64,000 nucleotides of DNA from Methylomonas sp. UP202 (GCF_029910655.1 NZ_CP123897.1:186001-250000), one strand, 5' to 3'; shown: positions 47,431 through 56,632, numbered from the stretch's first letter. The notes: a model not told the origin generated them from the letters alone. Numbers and translations: made by a program.

Positions 47431-48090
47431 ATGAGAATCAACACAGCGAAACATTGGGTATTCGTCGCGATCATCGCCGCCGCGCAGCCGGCGCAAGCCG
47501 TCGCGGTCAGCGACGCGGTCGGCGATTATGTCGCCGGATACAACGGCAGTACGGCGGGCGACTTGGATGTGGTGTCGGCGTCGGTCAGTTACGATCAGGC
47601 CACCGCGACTTTCCGTTTGGATAGTACGTTCAATGCCGACATCGGTTCGTCGCCGAGCGGTTTTTATATTTGGGGCTTCAATCGCGGCGGCGGTACCGCG
47701 CTTTTCGAATCTAACGGTCTGAAGAATATTTTGTTCGATTCGGTCGTGCGCTTGAACAACGACGGCACCGGCTTGGTAACCTTGATCGCGCCGTCGTTCA
47801 GCACGACGAACCTCGCTCCGGGCTCGGTGACGATCACCGGTAATCATATGGTTGCCGAGATTGCATCGGGTCTGTTGCCGTCGACCGGTTTCGCACCGGA
47901 AAGTTTTACCTGGAACCTGTGGCCGCGCGACGGCGCCGTTGCCGCCGGCTTCACCCAGATTTCCGATTTTGCCCCGGACACCTTCAACGTTGGCGTACAG
48001 GTCGTACCCCTGCCAAACGCGGCTTGGTTGTTCGGTTCGATGCTGGGCTTGCTGGGGTTGCGCCGCAACCGCCGCGCGGCTGGACGGTAA
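47431..48090 (+). CDS. Exported protein with VPLPA-CTERM sorting signal
   Basis: 219 residues: signal peptide ending near PAQA, a beta-rich body with no known catalytic motif, then VPLPNAAWLFG, a hydrophobic helix and RRNRRAAGR. The tail is the VPLPA variant of the PEP-CTERM signal. Body segments such as 'GFYIWGFNRGGGTALFESNG' are of the kind seen in short surface proteins with no annotation. Ends at a strong bidirectional hairpin. Function unknown; surface location inferred from the tail. Confidence 0.83.
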   Translation: MRINTAKHWVFVAIIAAAQPAQAVAVSDAVGDYVAGYNGSTAGDLDVVSASVSYDQATATFRLDSTFNADIGSSPSGFYIWGFNRGGGTALFESNGLKNILFDSVVRLNNDGTGLVTLIAPSFSTTNLAPGSVTITGNHMVAEIASGLLPSTGFAPESFTWNLWPRDGAVAAGFTQISDFAPDTFNVGVQVVPLPNAAWLFGSMLGLLGLRRNRRAAGR

Positions 48091-48110
48091 ATTCGCCGGG
48101 CTCTTGGCTC

Positions 48111-48141
48111 TTGCAATCGGGCCGGAACGGCCCGATTGCAA
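48111..48141. terminator. Strong bidirectional hairpin between convergent genes
   Basis: Perfect 13-base arms TTGCAATCGGGCC and GGCCCGATTGCAA with a five-base loop lie between the stop codons at 48090 and 48149. No long T-run, but the stem is the strongest in the window and the position fits a shared terminator. Confidence 0.65.
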
Positions 48142-48148
48142 GGCTTTG

Positions 48149-48595
48149 CTAGCTGTCGTCCTGAATGATCGAAATCAACAGTTCGTTGAAGGTATGGATT
48201 GGGGAACCGGTTCCCACGGTATCCACGACGGTCGCCAACAGGCGGTTCACCGCGCCGAGCAGCTTTTCCAGGATTTTATGGCCGCCGACCAGTTCGATGC
48301 CGTAGAGCATGAACTCCTCGGTGAAATGATTGATGACTTTCAGCTTCAAATGCAGCGGACTGCCGAGCAAACCGTGCGTCAACAAGGCGTTGGTGTCGGC
48401 GCGTTGAATCGCGTCTTTCAATGCGTAAAAGTGAGGGTCCAGTTCGCGCCACGCCCGTTTGTAATCGTCGCGGAATTTGGGCAAAAAATACTGGTCCGCG
48501 CTGATCAAGTCGCCGAGCAGCTTTTGTAAGGTATCGACGAAGTGGAGTAGATTTTTCCTGTCGTCGTCGCTCACGCCGAATTCGAGTTTTTCCAT
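48149..48595 (-). CDS. Hypothetical helical protein
   Basis: 148 residues from ATG 48595 (MEKLEFGV); the frame extends to 48658, but that part is Pro/Arg-rich and unlike the rest. The protein looks all-helical and soluble with no signal peptide or membrane helix ('RKNLLHFVDTLQKLLGDL', 'LVGGHKILEKLLGAVNRLL'). I do not recognise a family. It is the only gene on this strand before the ABM gene, 230 bases away. Confidence 0.65.
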   Translation of the reverse strand: MEKLEFGVSDDDRKNLLHFVDTLQKLLGDLISADQYFLPKFRDDYKRAWRELDPHFYALKDAIQRADTNALLTHGLLGSPLHLKLKVINHFTEEFMLYGIELVGGHKILEKLLGAVNRLLATVVDTVGTGSPIHTFNELLISIIQDDS

Positions 48596-48827
48596 GCCGT
48601 ATCCAATGCCAGGGGTTCCGCGCGGCGCGCGCCAAGGCGCTGGCCTGCAAAAGTTCACCGCCCGGCGCGGTTTCGGGCGGTTATTGCTTGGATAATAGCA
48701 GAAACCCGCCGGCGCGGCGGTTCGCGCTGTGCGACGCCGACGATTTACCGTTAACAGATTTCGCTGACGATCGGCATTTGCGTCCTCGGCCCCGGATGCC
48801 GGACCGAACCGCCGTCGCCGCTACGGG

Positions 48828-49175
48828 TCAGGGCGTGACTTCGTAGTTGGAATACGGTTGCGACTTCAGTCTGTCTTCCAACACGGTCAGCTTCATGATC
48901 GGCTCGGCCAGTTCGTAGCAAGTCTCGACGCTGTCCTTCAACATCGCATAGCCTTCCGGATCGGCGATCGGTCGCTGCGATTGCCAGGCCTCGCGCCAAG
49001 CCGCTTCGTCCGGCCATTGGGCGTAGGCTACCCAACTGCCGTCGGCATCGCGGTGCAACCGCGACCCGAGACTGCCGTATATTTGATAGACGGCGTCGGT
49101 CACCTTCAGCCAGCCCTCGCGAAATTTCGCTTCGTATCCCGGTTTCACCCGCCAACGATATACGGCAACAAACAT
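48828..49175 (-). CDS. Antibiotic biosynthesis monooxygenase (ABM) family protein
   Basis: 115 residues with the ferredoxin-like ABM pattern ('MFVAVYRWRVKPGYEAKFRE', 'GSWVAYAQWPDEAAWREAW'). Members are small dimeric enzymes acting on quinones or haem, or simple dimer proteins. The usual start and size fit. It lies 57 bases after the kinase gene on the same strand and could be cotranscribed. Substrate unknown. Confidence 0.82.
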   Translation of the reverse strand: MFVAVYRWRVKPGYEAKFREGWLKVTDAVYQIYGSLGSRLHRDADGSWVAYAQWPDEAAWREAWQSQRPIADPEGYAMLKDSVETCYELAEPIMKLTVLEDRLKSQPYSNYEVTP

Positions 49176-49232
49176 GGCTATTCTCCTATCCAGTGTGTAC
49201 GCGCCGGCCCGAGGCCGGCCTTCGAAAATGTG

Positions 49233-51197
49233 TTACCAAGCTTCCAGCACCACCACTTTCCATTCCCGGTTCGCTACCGGATTTAGACTGACCCAAGAGG
49301 CGATGCGCCGGCCGCTATACGCCGCCGAATTTTCATAATACCCCACCCCGCCCCGTTGCCCGGCAATTTCTTCGGCCAATTGGCGCAGCTCTGGGAGTTG
49401 GGCATACCGTTCCTCCCGAAACAGATTTAGCCCGATTTCGTTTGTCTCGGTATCGAACAAAATCAACCCGTCATCCTGGATGATCCAAATGGTTCGGCGG
49501 CTGTCTTGCAACTCCGCTTGCAGCAAGCCGCCGAGAAATTCGGCGGCCTTGATTCGGCCTGAAACGAAGCCGATCGTCGCATTGCCGGCCTTGACCGGCA
49601 CGACCAGCGTGACAGCCTGATAACCTTCCGGTGCCGCATGCACCTGGCTCAACACCGGTTCGCCACTTTGCAAGGCCATTCGGTTATGTTCCAGCTGCGA
49701 AGTGTCGGCGCCGATCGCGTGCCGGTAGCGGGCCGGCGCCACGGCCAGGAGGGTGCCTGGCGCCCGGGTGGTGGCGGCACTTTCCAGACGCGGCAGCTCC
49801 GTGGTCAGTTTTTCCAAGCGCGGCGTGGCGCCGACCAAGTCGGCATCGGTCCGAAATTGAGTCGCGGCCTGAACTAAGCCGTTCAGCAAATTTGCGAATT
49901 CGCCGCCGATACTATAGGCAATCCGGCTGGCGACGGTTAGATTGGTGTTGGAAATGCGGGTTACGTCGGCCAGCGCCTGCTCGGCGCGTTGAAACTGTTG
50001 CTTGGCCTGTTCGCCCTCGGCGACCGCCAGTTTGTGGGCTTGCTTGGCTTCGATACCGAATCTCAATGCCAAGCCGGCGCCGATCACGATAGACGCCATG
50101 ACCGCAGCTGTTGCCAGCAACAACACCTTGTTGCGGGCAATAAAACGCTTCAGCAGTTCGGCGCGGGTATAGGCGTATGCATTGACGAGACGCCCGTCGC
50201 GAAATGCCCGCAATTCGTCGGCGAACGCGCCGGCATCCTTGAACCGCTTGGCCTTGTCCTTGGCCAACGCGTGATCGCAGATCGCCACCAGTTCGACCGG
50301 AGCCGCCAACTTCGGATTCCGCGCGGTCGGCATGGCCTGGTCGGAAGCCAACTCGGCTAGAATCCGGTCCATGCCACCTTGTAGAGGAGGCCGGCCGTTC
50401 AGCAAATAAAATAGCATGCAGCCCAGCGCGAACACGTCGGTGCGGGCATCGATACCGCCGAAACGCGGATCGGCTTGCTCCGGCGCCATGTAGGCCGGTG
50501 TGCCCAAGATGTCGCCGAGCCGGGTCAGGTCTTCGTCGTCATCAGCGTTCGAGCGGCCGGCGCGCGGTAACGGCGCCGCCGCCGACTCCGTCTCGCTTTC
50601 GACCTTGGCCAAGCCCCAGTCCAGCACGATGGTCTCGCCGAATTGACCCAGCACCACGTTGCCGGGCTTCAAATCGCGGTGGACCACGCCTTTGGAATGC
50701 GCGTAAGCCATCGCCTCGCAAACGTCGATCAGGCGGTCCAATAGGGCCAAACGCTTGGACAGCGCATGTTCGGGCAACGGATCGGCGTTGCACTCCTTCA
50801 GCGCCTGGGCCAAGGTGTCGCCGCGTACCAGTCGCATGACGTAGTAAGGCGCGCCGCTGGGCTTAACGCCCAAGTCGTAGACCGGCACGATGCCGGGATG
50901 CTCCAGCCGGCCGGTGATGCGTGCCTCGCGCAGAAAGCGGGTGCTGAGTTCTCGGTCTTCGTTGGCGGCCTGGTCCAGCATTTCCTTGATCGCGACTTCC
51001 CGGCCGATACGCTCGTCGAAACCGAGCAGCACCTGGCCGACGCCGCCGGCACCGACCGCACCGCGCAACGAATAGCCGCCGCCGTAAGCCTCGTCGTTCG
51101 CGCGAGTGTCGGGCAACGGACGCGGGTAAGGCCGCGGTTTCAGCACCGTAAAATCGTCTTGCGGGAGAAGGCGGGTCAGGTCGTCGTCGGGCGTCAT
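49233..51197 (-). CDS. Transmembrane Ser/Thr protein kinase with extracytoplasmic domain
   Basis: 654 residues. Cytosolic kinase domain (about 41-335): Gly-rich loop GAVGAGGVG, Lys71 in VAIKEM, catalytic HRDLKPGN (Asp175), DWG at 193-195 in place of DFG (a common bacterial variant), and APEQ. A single membrane helix lies at about 357-380. An extracytoplasmic part of about 270 residues follows, with a coiled coil (385-415) and a beta-rich region ('VTLVVPVKAGNATIGFVSG', 'IWIIQDDGLILFDTETNEIG') that looks like a dCache sensor. It likely phosphorylates cytosolic targets in response to an external ligand. Confidence 0.9.
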   Translation of the reverse strand: MTPDDDLTRLLPQDDFTVLKPRPYPRPLPDTRANDEAYGGGYSLRGAVGAGGVGQVLLGFDERIGREVAIKEMLDQAANEDRELSTRFLREARITGRLEHPGIVPVYDLGVKPSGAPYYVMRLVRGDTLAQALKECNADPLPEHALSKRLALLDRLIDVCEAMAYAHSKGVVHRDLKPGNVVLGQFGETIVLDWGLAKVESETESAAAPLPRAGRSNADDDEDLTRLGDILGTPAYMAPEQADPRFGGIDARTDVFALGCMLFYLLNGRPPLQGGMDRILAELASDQAMPTARNPKLAAPVELVAICDHALAKDKAKRFKDAGAFADELRAFRDGRLVNAYAYTRAELLKRFIARNKVLLLATAAVMASIVIGAGLALRFGIEAKQAHKLAVAEGEQAKQQFQRAEQALADVTRISNTNLTVASRIAYSIGGEFANLLNGLVQAATQFRTDADLVGATPRLEKLTTELPRLESAATTRAPGTLLAVAPARYRHAIGADTSQLEHNRMALQSGEPVLSQVHAAPEGYQAVTLVVPVKAGNATIGFVSGRIKAAEFLGGLLQAELQDSRRTIWIIQDDGLILFDTETNEIGLNLFREERYAQLPELRQLAEEIAGQRGGVGYYENSAAYSGRRIASWVSLNPVANREWKVVVLEAW

Positions 51198-51269
51198 CGG
51201 CTAACCGTGGGAACAAACAGTTGCGCCAAGTATAGGTCGCTATTTGCGGCGGGGCCGGCCGCGCGCGGA

Positions 51270-51557
51270 TTAGGTCGGCGGCGGCTTGCGGTCGGCGTGG
51301 CCCAGATCGCGCTCCGGGGCGATTTGATCGCGGACGCGTTGCTTAAGCTCGGTGATGTCCGGGAAGCGACCCTCGGCCTTGCGCGACCAGACCAGTACGC
51401 CGTCGGCATAGACCTCGAAAATGCCGCCGGTGCCGGGCTGCAAGGCCAGTTCGGTCAGGTCGCCGTCGAAAGTGCTCAGCAGTTCCTGAGCCATCCAGGC
51501 CGCGCGCAGCAGCCAGCGGCATTGGGTGCAATAGCGGATTTCGACACGGTGGCTCAT
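51270..51557 (-). CDS. SelT/SelW/SelH (Rdx) family protein
   Basis: 95 residues. The thioredoxin-like Rdx fold with CTQC at residues 10-13 near the N-terminus, in place of the selenocysteine motif, followed by 'ELALQPGTGGIFEVYADG'. A small redox protein of unknown substrate, common in Proteobacteria. It lies six bases after mpl and is probably cotranscribed with it. Confidence 0.9.
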   Translation of the reverse strand: MSHRVEIRYCTQCRWLLRAAWMAQELLSTFDGDLTELALQPGTGGIFEVYADGVLVWSRKAEGRFPDITELKQRVRDQIAPERDLGHADRKPPPT

Positions 51558-51563
51558 CGCGGT

Positions 51564-52931
51564 TTACAACGTTTCGCGCAAGCGTTGGTAGATGCCGCCG
51601 AAACTGCCGTTGCTCATCAACAAGACGTGGCAAACGCCGCCGGCTTCGGCGCGGATGGTTTCGACGATGGCATCCAGGCTGTTGCAAATCTGGATGTTGT
51701 TGGCGTATCTCAGCAATTGGCTTAAATCCCAGCCCAGTCCGTCCGGCTGAAAGATGATGGCCTGGTCAGCCTGGCTCAGCGATTCGGCCAGCGACTGGGT
51801 ATGTACGCCCAGGCGCATCGTGTTGGAGCGCGGTTCGACGATGGCCAGGATTTTTTCGTTGCCGACCTGTTTGCGCAGGCCGTCCAGCGTGGTTTGAATC
51901 GCGGTCGGGTGGTGGGCGAAATCGTCGTAGACGGTGATGCCGGCTTTCTTGACAATGACTTCCATCCGCCGCTTGACGTTCTGGAATTGGGCCAACGCGG
52001 CAATCGCGTCGGCCGGCAGCACTCCGACGTGACGGGCGGCGGCGATGGCCGACAAGGCGTTGTAGACGTTGTGTCGGCCGGTCAGCGGCCATTCGACGAC
52101 GCCTTGGGCTTGGCCTTCGAAATGCACCGCAAAGCGGCTGCCGTCTTTGCTTAGTAATTCGGCTTGCCATGGCGCCGGGGCGTCGATGGCGGTCAGTTGC
52201 ACCGGCGTCCAACAGCCCATTGCCAGTACTTCGGCGACATGCTGCTCGCAGTCCGGTGTGATGATCAAACCCTGGCCGGGAATGGTTCTGACCAGATGGT
52301 GGAATTGCTTTTTGATGGCGTCCAGATTTTCGAAGATGTCGGCGTGGTCGTATTCCAGGTTGTTCAGAATCGCGGTGCGCGGCCGGTAGTGGACGAACTT
52401 GGAGCGTTTATCAAAGAACGCGCAATCGTATTCGTCGGCTTCGATGACAAAGAAATCCGATTCGCCCAGCCGTGCCGAGATGCCGAAATTCAGCGGAATG
52501 CCGCCGATCAAAAAGCCGGGCTTGAAGCCGTTGAATTCCAGGATCCAGCTCAACATGCTGGTGGTGGTGGTTTTGCCGTGGGTGCCGGCCACCGCCAACA
52601 CCCATTTGTGTTGCAGCACGTGTTCGGCCAGCCATTGCGGGCCGGAGATATAGGGCAAGCTCAGATTCAACACGGCTTCCACCTCGGGGTTGCCGCGCGA
52701 CATCGCGTTGCCGATGACGACTAGATCCGGTTTGACGTCCAGATTTTCGGCCTTATAGCCGTTCATCAAGCGAATGCCTTGTTGTTCGAGCTGGGTGCTC
52801 ATCGGCGGATAGACGTTTTGGTCCGAGCCGCTGACGCTGTAGCCGAGTTCGCGGGCGATCTGGGCCAGACCGCCCATGAAAGTGCCGCAGATGCCGAGGA
52901 TATGGATATGCAAAGGTTTATCGTTGGTCAT
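51564..52931 (-). CDS. mpl: UDP-N-acetylmuramate:tripeptide ligase (murein recycling)
   Basis: 455 residues of the Mur ligase family: N-terminal 'HIHILGICGTFMGGLAQIAREL', P-loop AGTHGKTTTTSM, EADEYDCAF, HHPTAI and the C-terminal ligand domain. Mpl attaches the recycled L-Ala-gamma-D-Glu-meso-DAP tripeptide to UDP-MurNAc. The ICGTFMGG start separates it from MurC. It forms a short unit with the SelW-like gene and the ankyrin gene nine bases upstream. Confidence 0.95.
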   Translation of the reverse strand: MTNDKPLHIHILGICGTFMGGLAQIARELGYSVSGSDQNVYPPMSTQLEQQGIRLMNGYKAENLDVKPDLVVIGNAMSRGNPEVEAVLNLSLPYISGPQWLAEHVLQHKWVLAVAGTHGKTTTTSMLSWILEFNGFKPGFLIGGIPLNFGISARLGESDFFVIEADEYDCAFFDKRSKFVHYRPRTAILNNLEYDHADIFENLDAIKKQFHHLVRTIPGQGLIITPDCEQHVAEVLAMGCWTPVQLTAIDAPAPWQAELLSKDGSRFAVHFEGQAQGVVEWPLTGRHNVYNALSAIAAARHVGVLPADAIAALAQFQNVKRRMEVIVKKAGITVYDDFAHHPTAIQTTLDGLRKQVGNEKILAIVEPRSNTMRLGVHTQSLAESLSQADQAIIFQPDGLGWDLSQLLRYANNIQICNSLDAIVETIRAEAGGVCHVLLMSNGSFGGIYQRLRETL

Positions 52932-52940
52932 GTTGCTGGT

Positions 52941-53447
52941 TTATTTGCCTGCTTCCTTGGGGGCCTCGCCTTCGGGCTTGGCTTCGGTTTCGGATTTGGT
53001 TTCTGTGCCTTTGGCGCCTGCCGCTTCCAGCAACTTGACGATGGTCTCGCGGCCCGTCTTCTTGGCTTTGTCGAGGATTTTGACATTCTGGCCGTCGGCG
53101 GCATTGACGTTGGCGCCGGCCGCGATCAACACGCCGACCACGTCGGCGCTGCCGAACATCACCGCGTCGCCGAGCGCGGTGGCGCCGGTTTTATCGGCGG
53201 CATTCACGTCGGCGCCGTAGGCCAAAAGCGCTTTGACCACCCGCAGATTGCCGTTGAAACTGGCCGCCATCAGCGCGGTTCTGTCCTGTTCGATCTTGGC
53301 GTTGACATCCTCGCCTTGAGCCAGCAAAGCCTCGACTCGCTCCGGCTTGCCGGCCGCCGCCGCCGCGAACAGCTCCTTGCCGCCCTCGGCGCCGGCGGTA
53401 ACTGAAATCGTCAGCAGCGCCAGCGCCGCGAATCGGGTCGTGAACAT
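52941..53447 (-). CDS. Exported ankyrin-repeat protein
   Basis: 168 residues from ATG 53447, where a signal peptide begins (MFTTRFAALALLTISVTAGA); the frame extends to 53498, but that part is polar. Four ankyrin repeats follow (about 25-145; 'DRTALMAASFNGNLRVVKALL', 'GATALGDAVMFGSADVVGVLI' in part). The tail of about 35 residues is rich in Lys/Glu/Pro. Periplasmic ankyrin proteins act as binding partners, e.g. of catalase in AnkB. The partner is unknown here. Confidence 0.83.
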   Translation of the reverse strand: MFTTRFAALALLTISVTAGAEGGKELFAAAAAGKPERVEALLAQGEDVNAKIEQDRTALMAASFNGNLRVVKALLAYGADVNAADKTGATALGDAVMFGSADVVGVLIAAGANVNAADGQNVKILDKAKKTGRETIVKLLEAAGAKGTETKSETEAKPEGEAPKEAGK

Positions 53448-53519
53448 TCGGATTGCTTGCTTGCGTTTGCTTATCAGTTGGGTTGAAATAACCGGCATAA
53501 CGATTTACATCATCTATCA

Positions 53520-53897
53520 ATGAGCGAAAAAAACAAAGTTTTAGTTGAGGCCCAGCCTTACTACATCGAGGCGCAATCTTCGCCCGAAGACAACCGCTAC
53601 GTGTTCGCCTATACCGTGACGATTACCAACGTCGGTTCCAGCGCCGCCAAGTTGCTGACCCGGCATTGGCTGATTACCGACGCCAACGGCAAGGTGCAGG
53701 AAGTCAACGGCGAAGGCGTGGTCGGCGAACATCCGCATCTGAACCCCGGCGACTCGTTCCGCTACACCAGCGCGGCGATGATCGAAACCCCGGTCGGCGT
53801 AATGCAGGGCAAATATCAGATGCAGGCCGACAACGGCGAAAGCTTCAACGCGAACATACCTAAGTTTACCTTGTCGATTCCCCGCACTCTGCATTAA
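53520..53897 (+). CDS. apaG: ApaG family protein
   Basis: 125 residues, the full ApaG (DUF525) domain: 'VEAQPYYIEAQSSPEDNRYV', 'RHWLITDANGKVQEV', 'GEGVVGEHPHLNPGDSFRYT'. ApaG is a small beta-sandwich protein linked by name to Co/Mg resistance, with no firm activity. Its stop overlaps the apaH start (TAATG), the usual apaG-apaH order. Confidence 0.95.
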   Translation: MSEKNKVLVEAQPYYIEAQSSPEDNRYVFAYTVTITNVGSSAAKLLTRHWLITDANGKVQEVNGEGVVGEHPHLNPGDSFRYTSAAMIETPVGVMQGKYQMQADNGESFNANIPKFTLSIPRTLH

Positions 53898-54724
53898 TGG
53901 CGACCTACGCGATAGGCGATATTCAAGGGTGTTACGACGACTTGCGCCGCCTACTGGACCGGGTAGACTTCGATCCGAACAAGGATACGCTGTGGTTGGC
54001 CGGCGATCTGGTGAATCGGGGGCCGAAGTCGCTGGAAACCTTGCGCTTCGTCAGGAGTTTGGGCGACGCGGCAATCTGCGTGCTCGGCAACCACGATCTG
54101 CATCTGATCGCCACCGTGGTGGCGCTGGGCAAGTCCAGCAAGAAAGACACGCTGGGCGCCATTCTGCGAGCCGCCGACTGCGACGAATTGATAGCTTGGC
54201 TGCGCCATCGTAAATTATTCCATTACGACGATGATTATTGCATGCTGCATGCCGGCCTGCCGCCGCAGTGGGATTTCGAACTGACCCGGCAAATGGCGCT
54301 GGAAACCGAACAGGCCATGCAAAGTCCGGACTACGAGCGCTTCTTTCGGTCCATGTACGGCAACAAGCCGGCGGTCTGGCAGGACGATCTCAGCCACACC
54401 GAGAAACTGCGGTTTGCGATCAATTGTTTCAGCCGACTCCGTTATTGCAGCGCCGACGGCGTGTTGGATTTCACGCAAAAAGGTCCGCTCGGCAGCCAGC
54501 CCGAGCATTTGCTCCCGTGGTTCGCGGTGCCCGGCCGACGCAGTCTGGGCATGCGGATCATCTTCGGCCATTGGTCCACACTGGGGTATTACGAGGGCTA
54601 CAACTGCTACGGTATCGATACCGGTTGTCTGTGGGGCGGCCAATTGACCGCGCTGGAATTGTCCGACCCGCCGCGCCGCCACCAAGTCGAATGCCAAGCC
54701 GCCAGCGATCCGCTGGCCGTTTGA
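53897..54724 (+). CDS. apaH: Bis(5'-nucleosyl)-tetraphosphatase (symmetrical)
   Basis: 275 residues. Metallophosphatase motifs are intact: GDIQGCYDD, GDLVNRGPKSLE, LGNHDLHL, HAGLPPQW and 'IIFGHWSTLG'. ApaH splits Ap4A into two ADP and also removes Np4 caps from RNA. Translation is coupled to apaG. Confidence 0.96.
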   Translation: MATYAIGDIQGCYDDLRRLLDRVDFDPNKDTLWLAGDLVNRGPKSLETLRFVRSLGDAAICVLGNHDLHLIATVVALGKSSKKDTLGAILRAADCDELIAWLRHRKLFHYDDDYCMLHAGLPPQWDFELTRQMALETEQAMQSPDYERFFRSMYGNKPAVWQDDLSHTEKLRFAINCFSRLRYCSADGVLDFTQKGPLGSQPEHLLPWFAVPGRRSLGMRIIFGHWSTLGYYEGYNCYGIDTGCLWGGQLTALELSDPPRRHQVECQAASDPLAV

Positions 54725-54810
54725 AAACCTGAACTTTAGCGGTGTTTGCTTATCCATTGTGACGCCGCCCTGAAGGCGCGCATTCATTCAACCCTCCGAG
54801 AGTACATCCG

Positions 54811-55137
54811 ATGATTAAACCGCTACTGATGCTGGCCGCGCTGATTTTGCCGCTGACCGCGACTGCCTACCCCAGCGAAAACGATTACGGTCAACCGACC
54901 GACCACAAGCTCGAGCACTTGAGCAAAATGCTGCAACTGACGCCCGAGCAAAAAACCAAGCTGGAAGCCATTTTCACCGAGCAACACGCCAAATTCCGGG
55001 CGATACACGAAGAGTCGCACGCCCGGATCAAGGAAGTGCTGACCCCGGAACAGATGCAGAAAATGGACGAGATGCGCAAGGAGCATATGGAAAAACGCCA
55101 GGAAAAGCGTGGTGCGCTCAAACCCAGCCAACCTTGA
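54811..55137 (+). CDS. Spy/CpxP-family periplasmic protein
   Basis: 108 residues with a signal peptide (cut near TATA). Two LTPEQ motifs (about residues 42 and 77) in a helical, Lys/Glu/Met/His-rich body are the Spy/CpxP hallmark. Such proteins act as periplasmic chaperones or metal sensors. It is shorter than E. coli Spy. Regulation by a Cpx- or Bae-like system is a guess, since none is encoded nearby. Confidence 0.83.
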   Translation: MIKPLLMLAALILPLTATAYPSENDYGQPTDHKLEHLSKMLQLTPEQKTKLEAIFTEQHAKFRAIHEESHARIKEVLTPEQMQKMDEMRKEHMEKRQEKRGALKPSQP

Positions 55138-55157
55138 TCGGTTCGGTTCCGCGCATG

Positions 55158-55196
55158 ATAGGTCAGCCGCATAGGTCAGCCGCATAGGTCAGCCGC
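55158..55196 (+). repeat. Three perfect 13-bp tandem repeats
   Basis: ATAGGTCAGCCGC occurs three times in a row without a mismatch, just after the Spy-like gene. The copies are out of frame with any gene. Likely a slippage product. Confidence 0.9.
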
Positions 55197-55306
55197 CATG
55201 CTAACTCGCATACTTCTGGGCTTGGCGGCCGGTGCCAATAGCCGGCCCTGGACGCTTAGGCCGGCACCGGTCGGAACAAGTCTTGGCGGCGAACGGATCG
55301 CCGGCC

Positions 55307-56536
55307 ATGGATAGCTCGCCCACCGTTGCCATCGTCGGCGCCGGTCCGGCCGGTTTGATGGCCGCCGAAGTGCTGGCTCAAGCCGGTGCCGCTGTTACCG
55401 TTTACGACGCGATGCCGTCGGCCGGGCGCAAATTCCTGATGGCCGGCAAAGGTGGCTTGAACATCACCCATGTCGAAGGTTTTGAAAGTTTTTTATCGCG
55501 CTACGGTGCACGGAGCCACGCTCTGGCCGGGTTTATACACGATTTCTCGCCGGAGATTTTGCGCCATTGGGCGGCCGAATTAGGCATTGCGACTTTCGTC
55601 GGCAGTTCTGGCCGGGTGTTTCCCAACGAAATGAAAGCGGCGCCGCTACTGCGCGCCTGGCTGCATCGGCTGCGCGGCAGCGGTGTCAAATTCCGGATGC
55701 GCCATCGCTGGCTGGGTTGGACCGACCAGCGGCTGCGCTTTGCGAGTCCGGACGGCGAAAAACTGATCGAAACCGATGCACTGGTCTTGGCCTTGGGCGG
55801 TGCCAGTTGGCCGCAGTTGGGTTCCGACGGCGCCTGGACTGAGCCCCTGGCCGAGCGCGGCGTGACCATCTCGCCGTGGCAACCCGCCAACTGCGGCTTC
55901 GAAACCGGTTGGAGCGATTATTTCCGCGAACGCTTTGCCGGCGAGCCGCTGAAATCGGTGGCCTTGACGTTTGTCGGAAACGACGGCCTGGAATGCCGGC
56001 GGCTTGGCGAAATGACGATAGCGGATTACGGTTTGGAAGGCGGCTTGATCTATACGCTGTCTGCGCCGATTCGCCAGCAGATCGCCGCCAACGCCGCCGC
56101 CGTCGTCCATTTGGATTTACTGCCCGGCTTAACGGTCGAGGAAGCCGGCCAGCGTGCCGGGCAAGCGCGCGGCAAAATGAGTTTGAGCAATCATCTGCGC
56201 AAACGCTTGGGTCTCGGCGGCGTAAAAATGGCGCTGCTCCGCGAAGTCTTGAGCGCCGCCGAAATCAACGATCCGCACCGCCTCGCTATCGCGGCAAAAG
56301 CCTTGCCTATCCGCCTGAGCGTGGCCCGACCGCTGGCCGAGGCGATCAGCAGCGCCGGCGGCATAGACTTTGCCGAACTTGACCAAGGCTTGATGCTGCG
56401 GCGTTTGCCGGGGGTGTTCGCGGCCGGCGAAATGTTGGACTGGGAGGCGCCGACCGGCGGCTATCTGCTGACCGCTTGCCTGGCGACCGGCCGCGCCGCC
56501 GGGCTGGGCGCGGCTACCTGGCTGCAAGCACGTTGA
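55307..56536 (+). CDS. HI0933-like flavoprotein (TIGR03862-type)
   Basis: 409 residues from ATG 55307, where the dinucleotide site VAIVGAGPAGLMAAEVL begins; the frame extends upstream to 55232, but that part is not family-like. Further segments are 'PSAGRKFLMAGKGGLNITH' and the C-terminal FAD site 'GVFAAGEMLDWEAPTGGYLL'. This family (BaiN/RdsA-like) binds FAD and probably reduces or modifies small molecules or nucleotides. Function not proven. It precedes trpD by about 100 bases. Confidence 0.9.
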   Translation: MDSSPTVAIVGAGPAGLMAAEVLAQAGAAVTVYDAMPSAGRKFLMAGKGGLNITHVEGFESFLSRYGARSHALAGFIHDFSPEILRHWAAELGIATFVGSSGRVFPNEMKAAPLLRAWLHRLRGSGVKFRMRHRWLGWTDQRLRFASPDGEKLIETDALVLALGGASWPQLGSDGAWTEPLAERGVTISPWQPANCGFETGWSDYFRERFAGEPLKSVALTFVGNDGLECRRLGEMTIADYGLEGGLIYTLSAPIRQQIAANAAAVVHLDLLPGLTVEEAGQRAGQARGKMSLSNHLRKRLGLGGVKMALLREVLSAAEINDPHRLAIAAKALPIRLSVARPLAEAISSAGGIDFAELDQGLMLRRLPGVFAAGEMLDWEAPTGGYLLTACLATGRAAGLGAATWLQAR

Positions 56537-56632
56537 CATTTGCGGCGCGTCGCGGTTTGTTATCATAACCGTCTACCTTAACCGGCCGCCCGGGACTGCC
56601 GTTCCGAAGCGCCCCAACCCACGACGCTTGCC

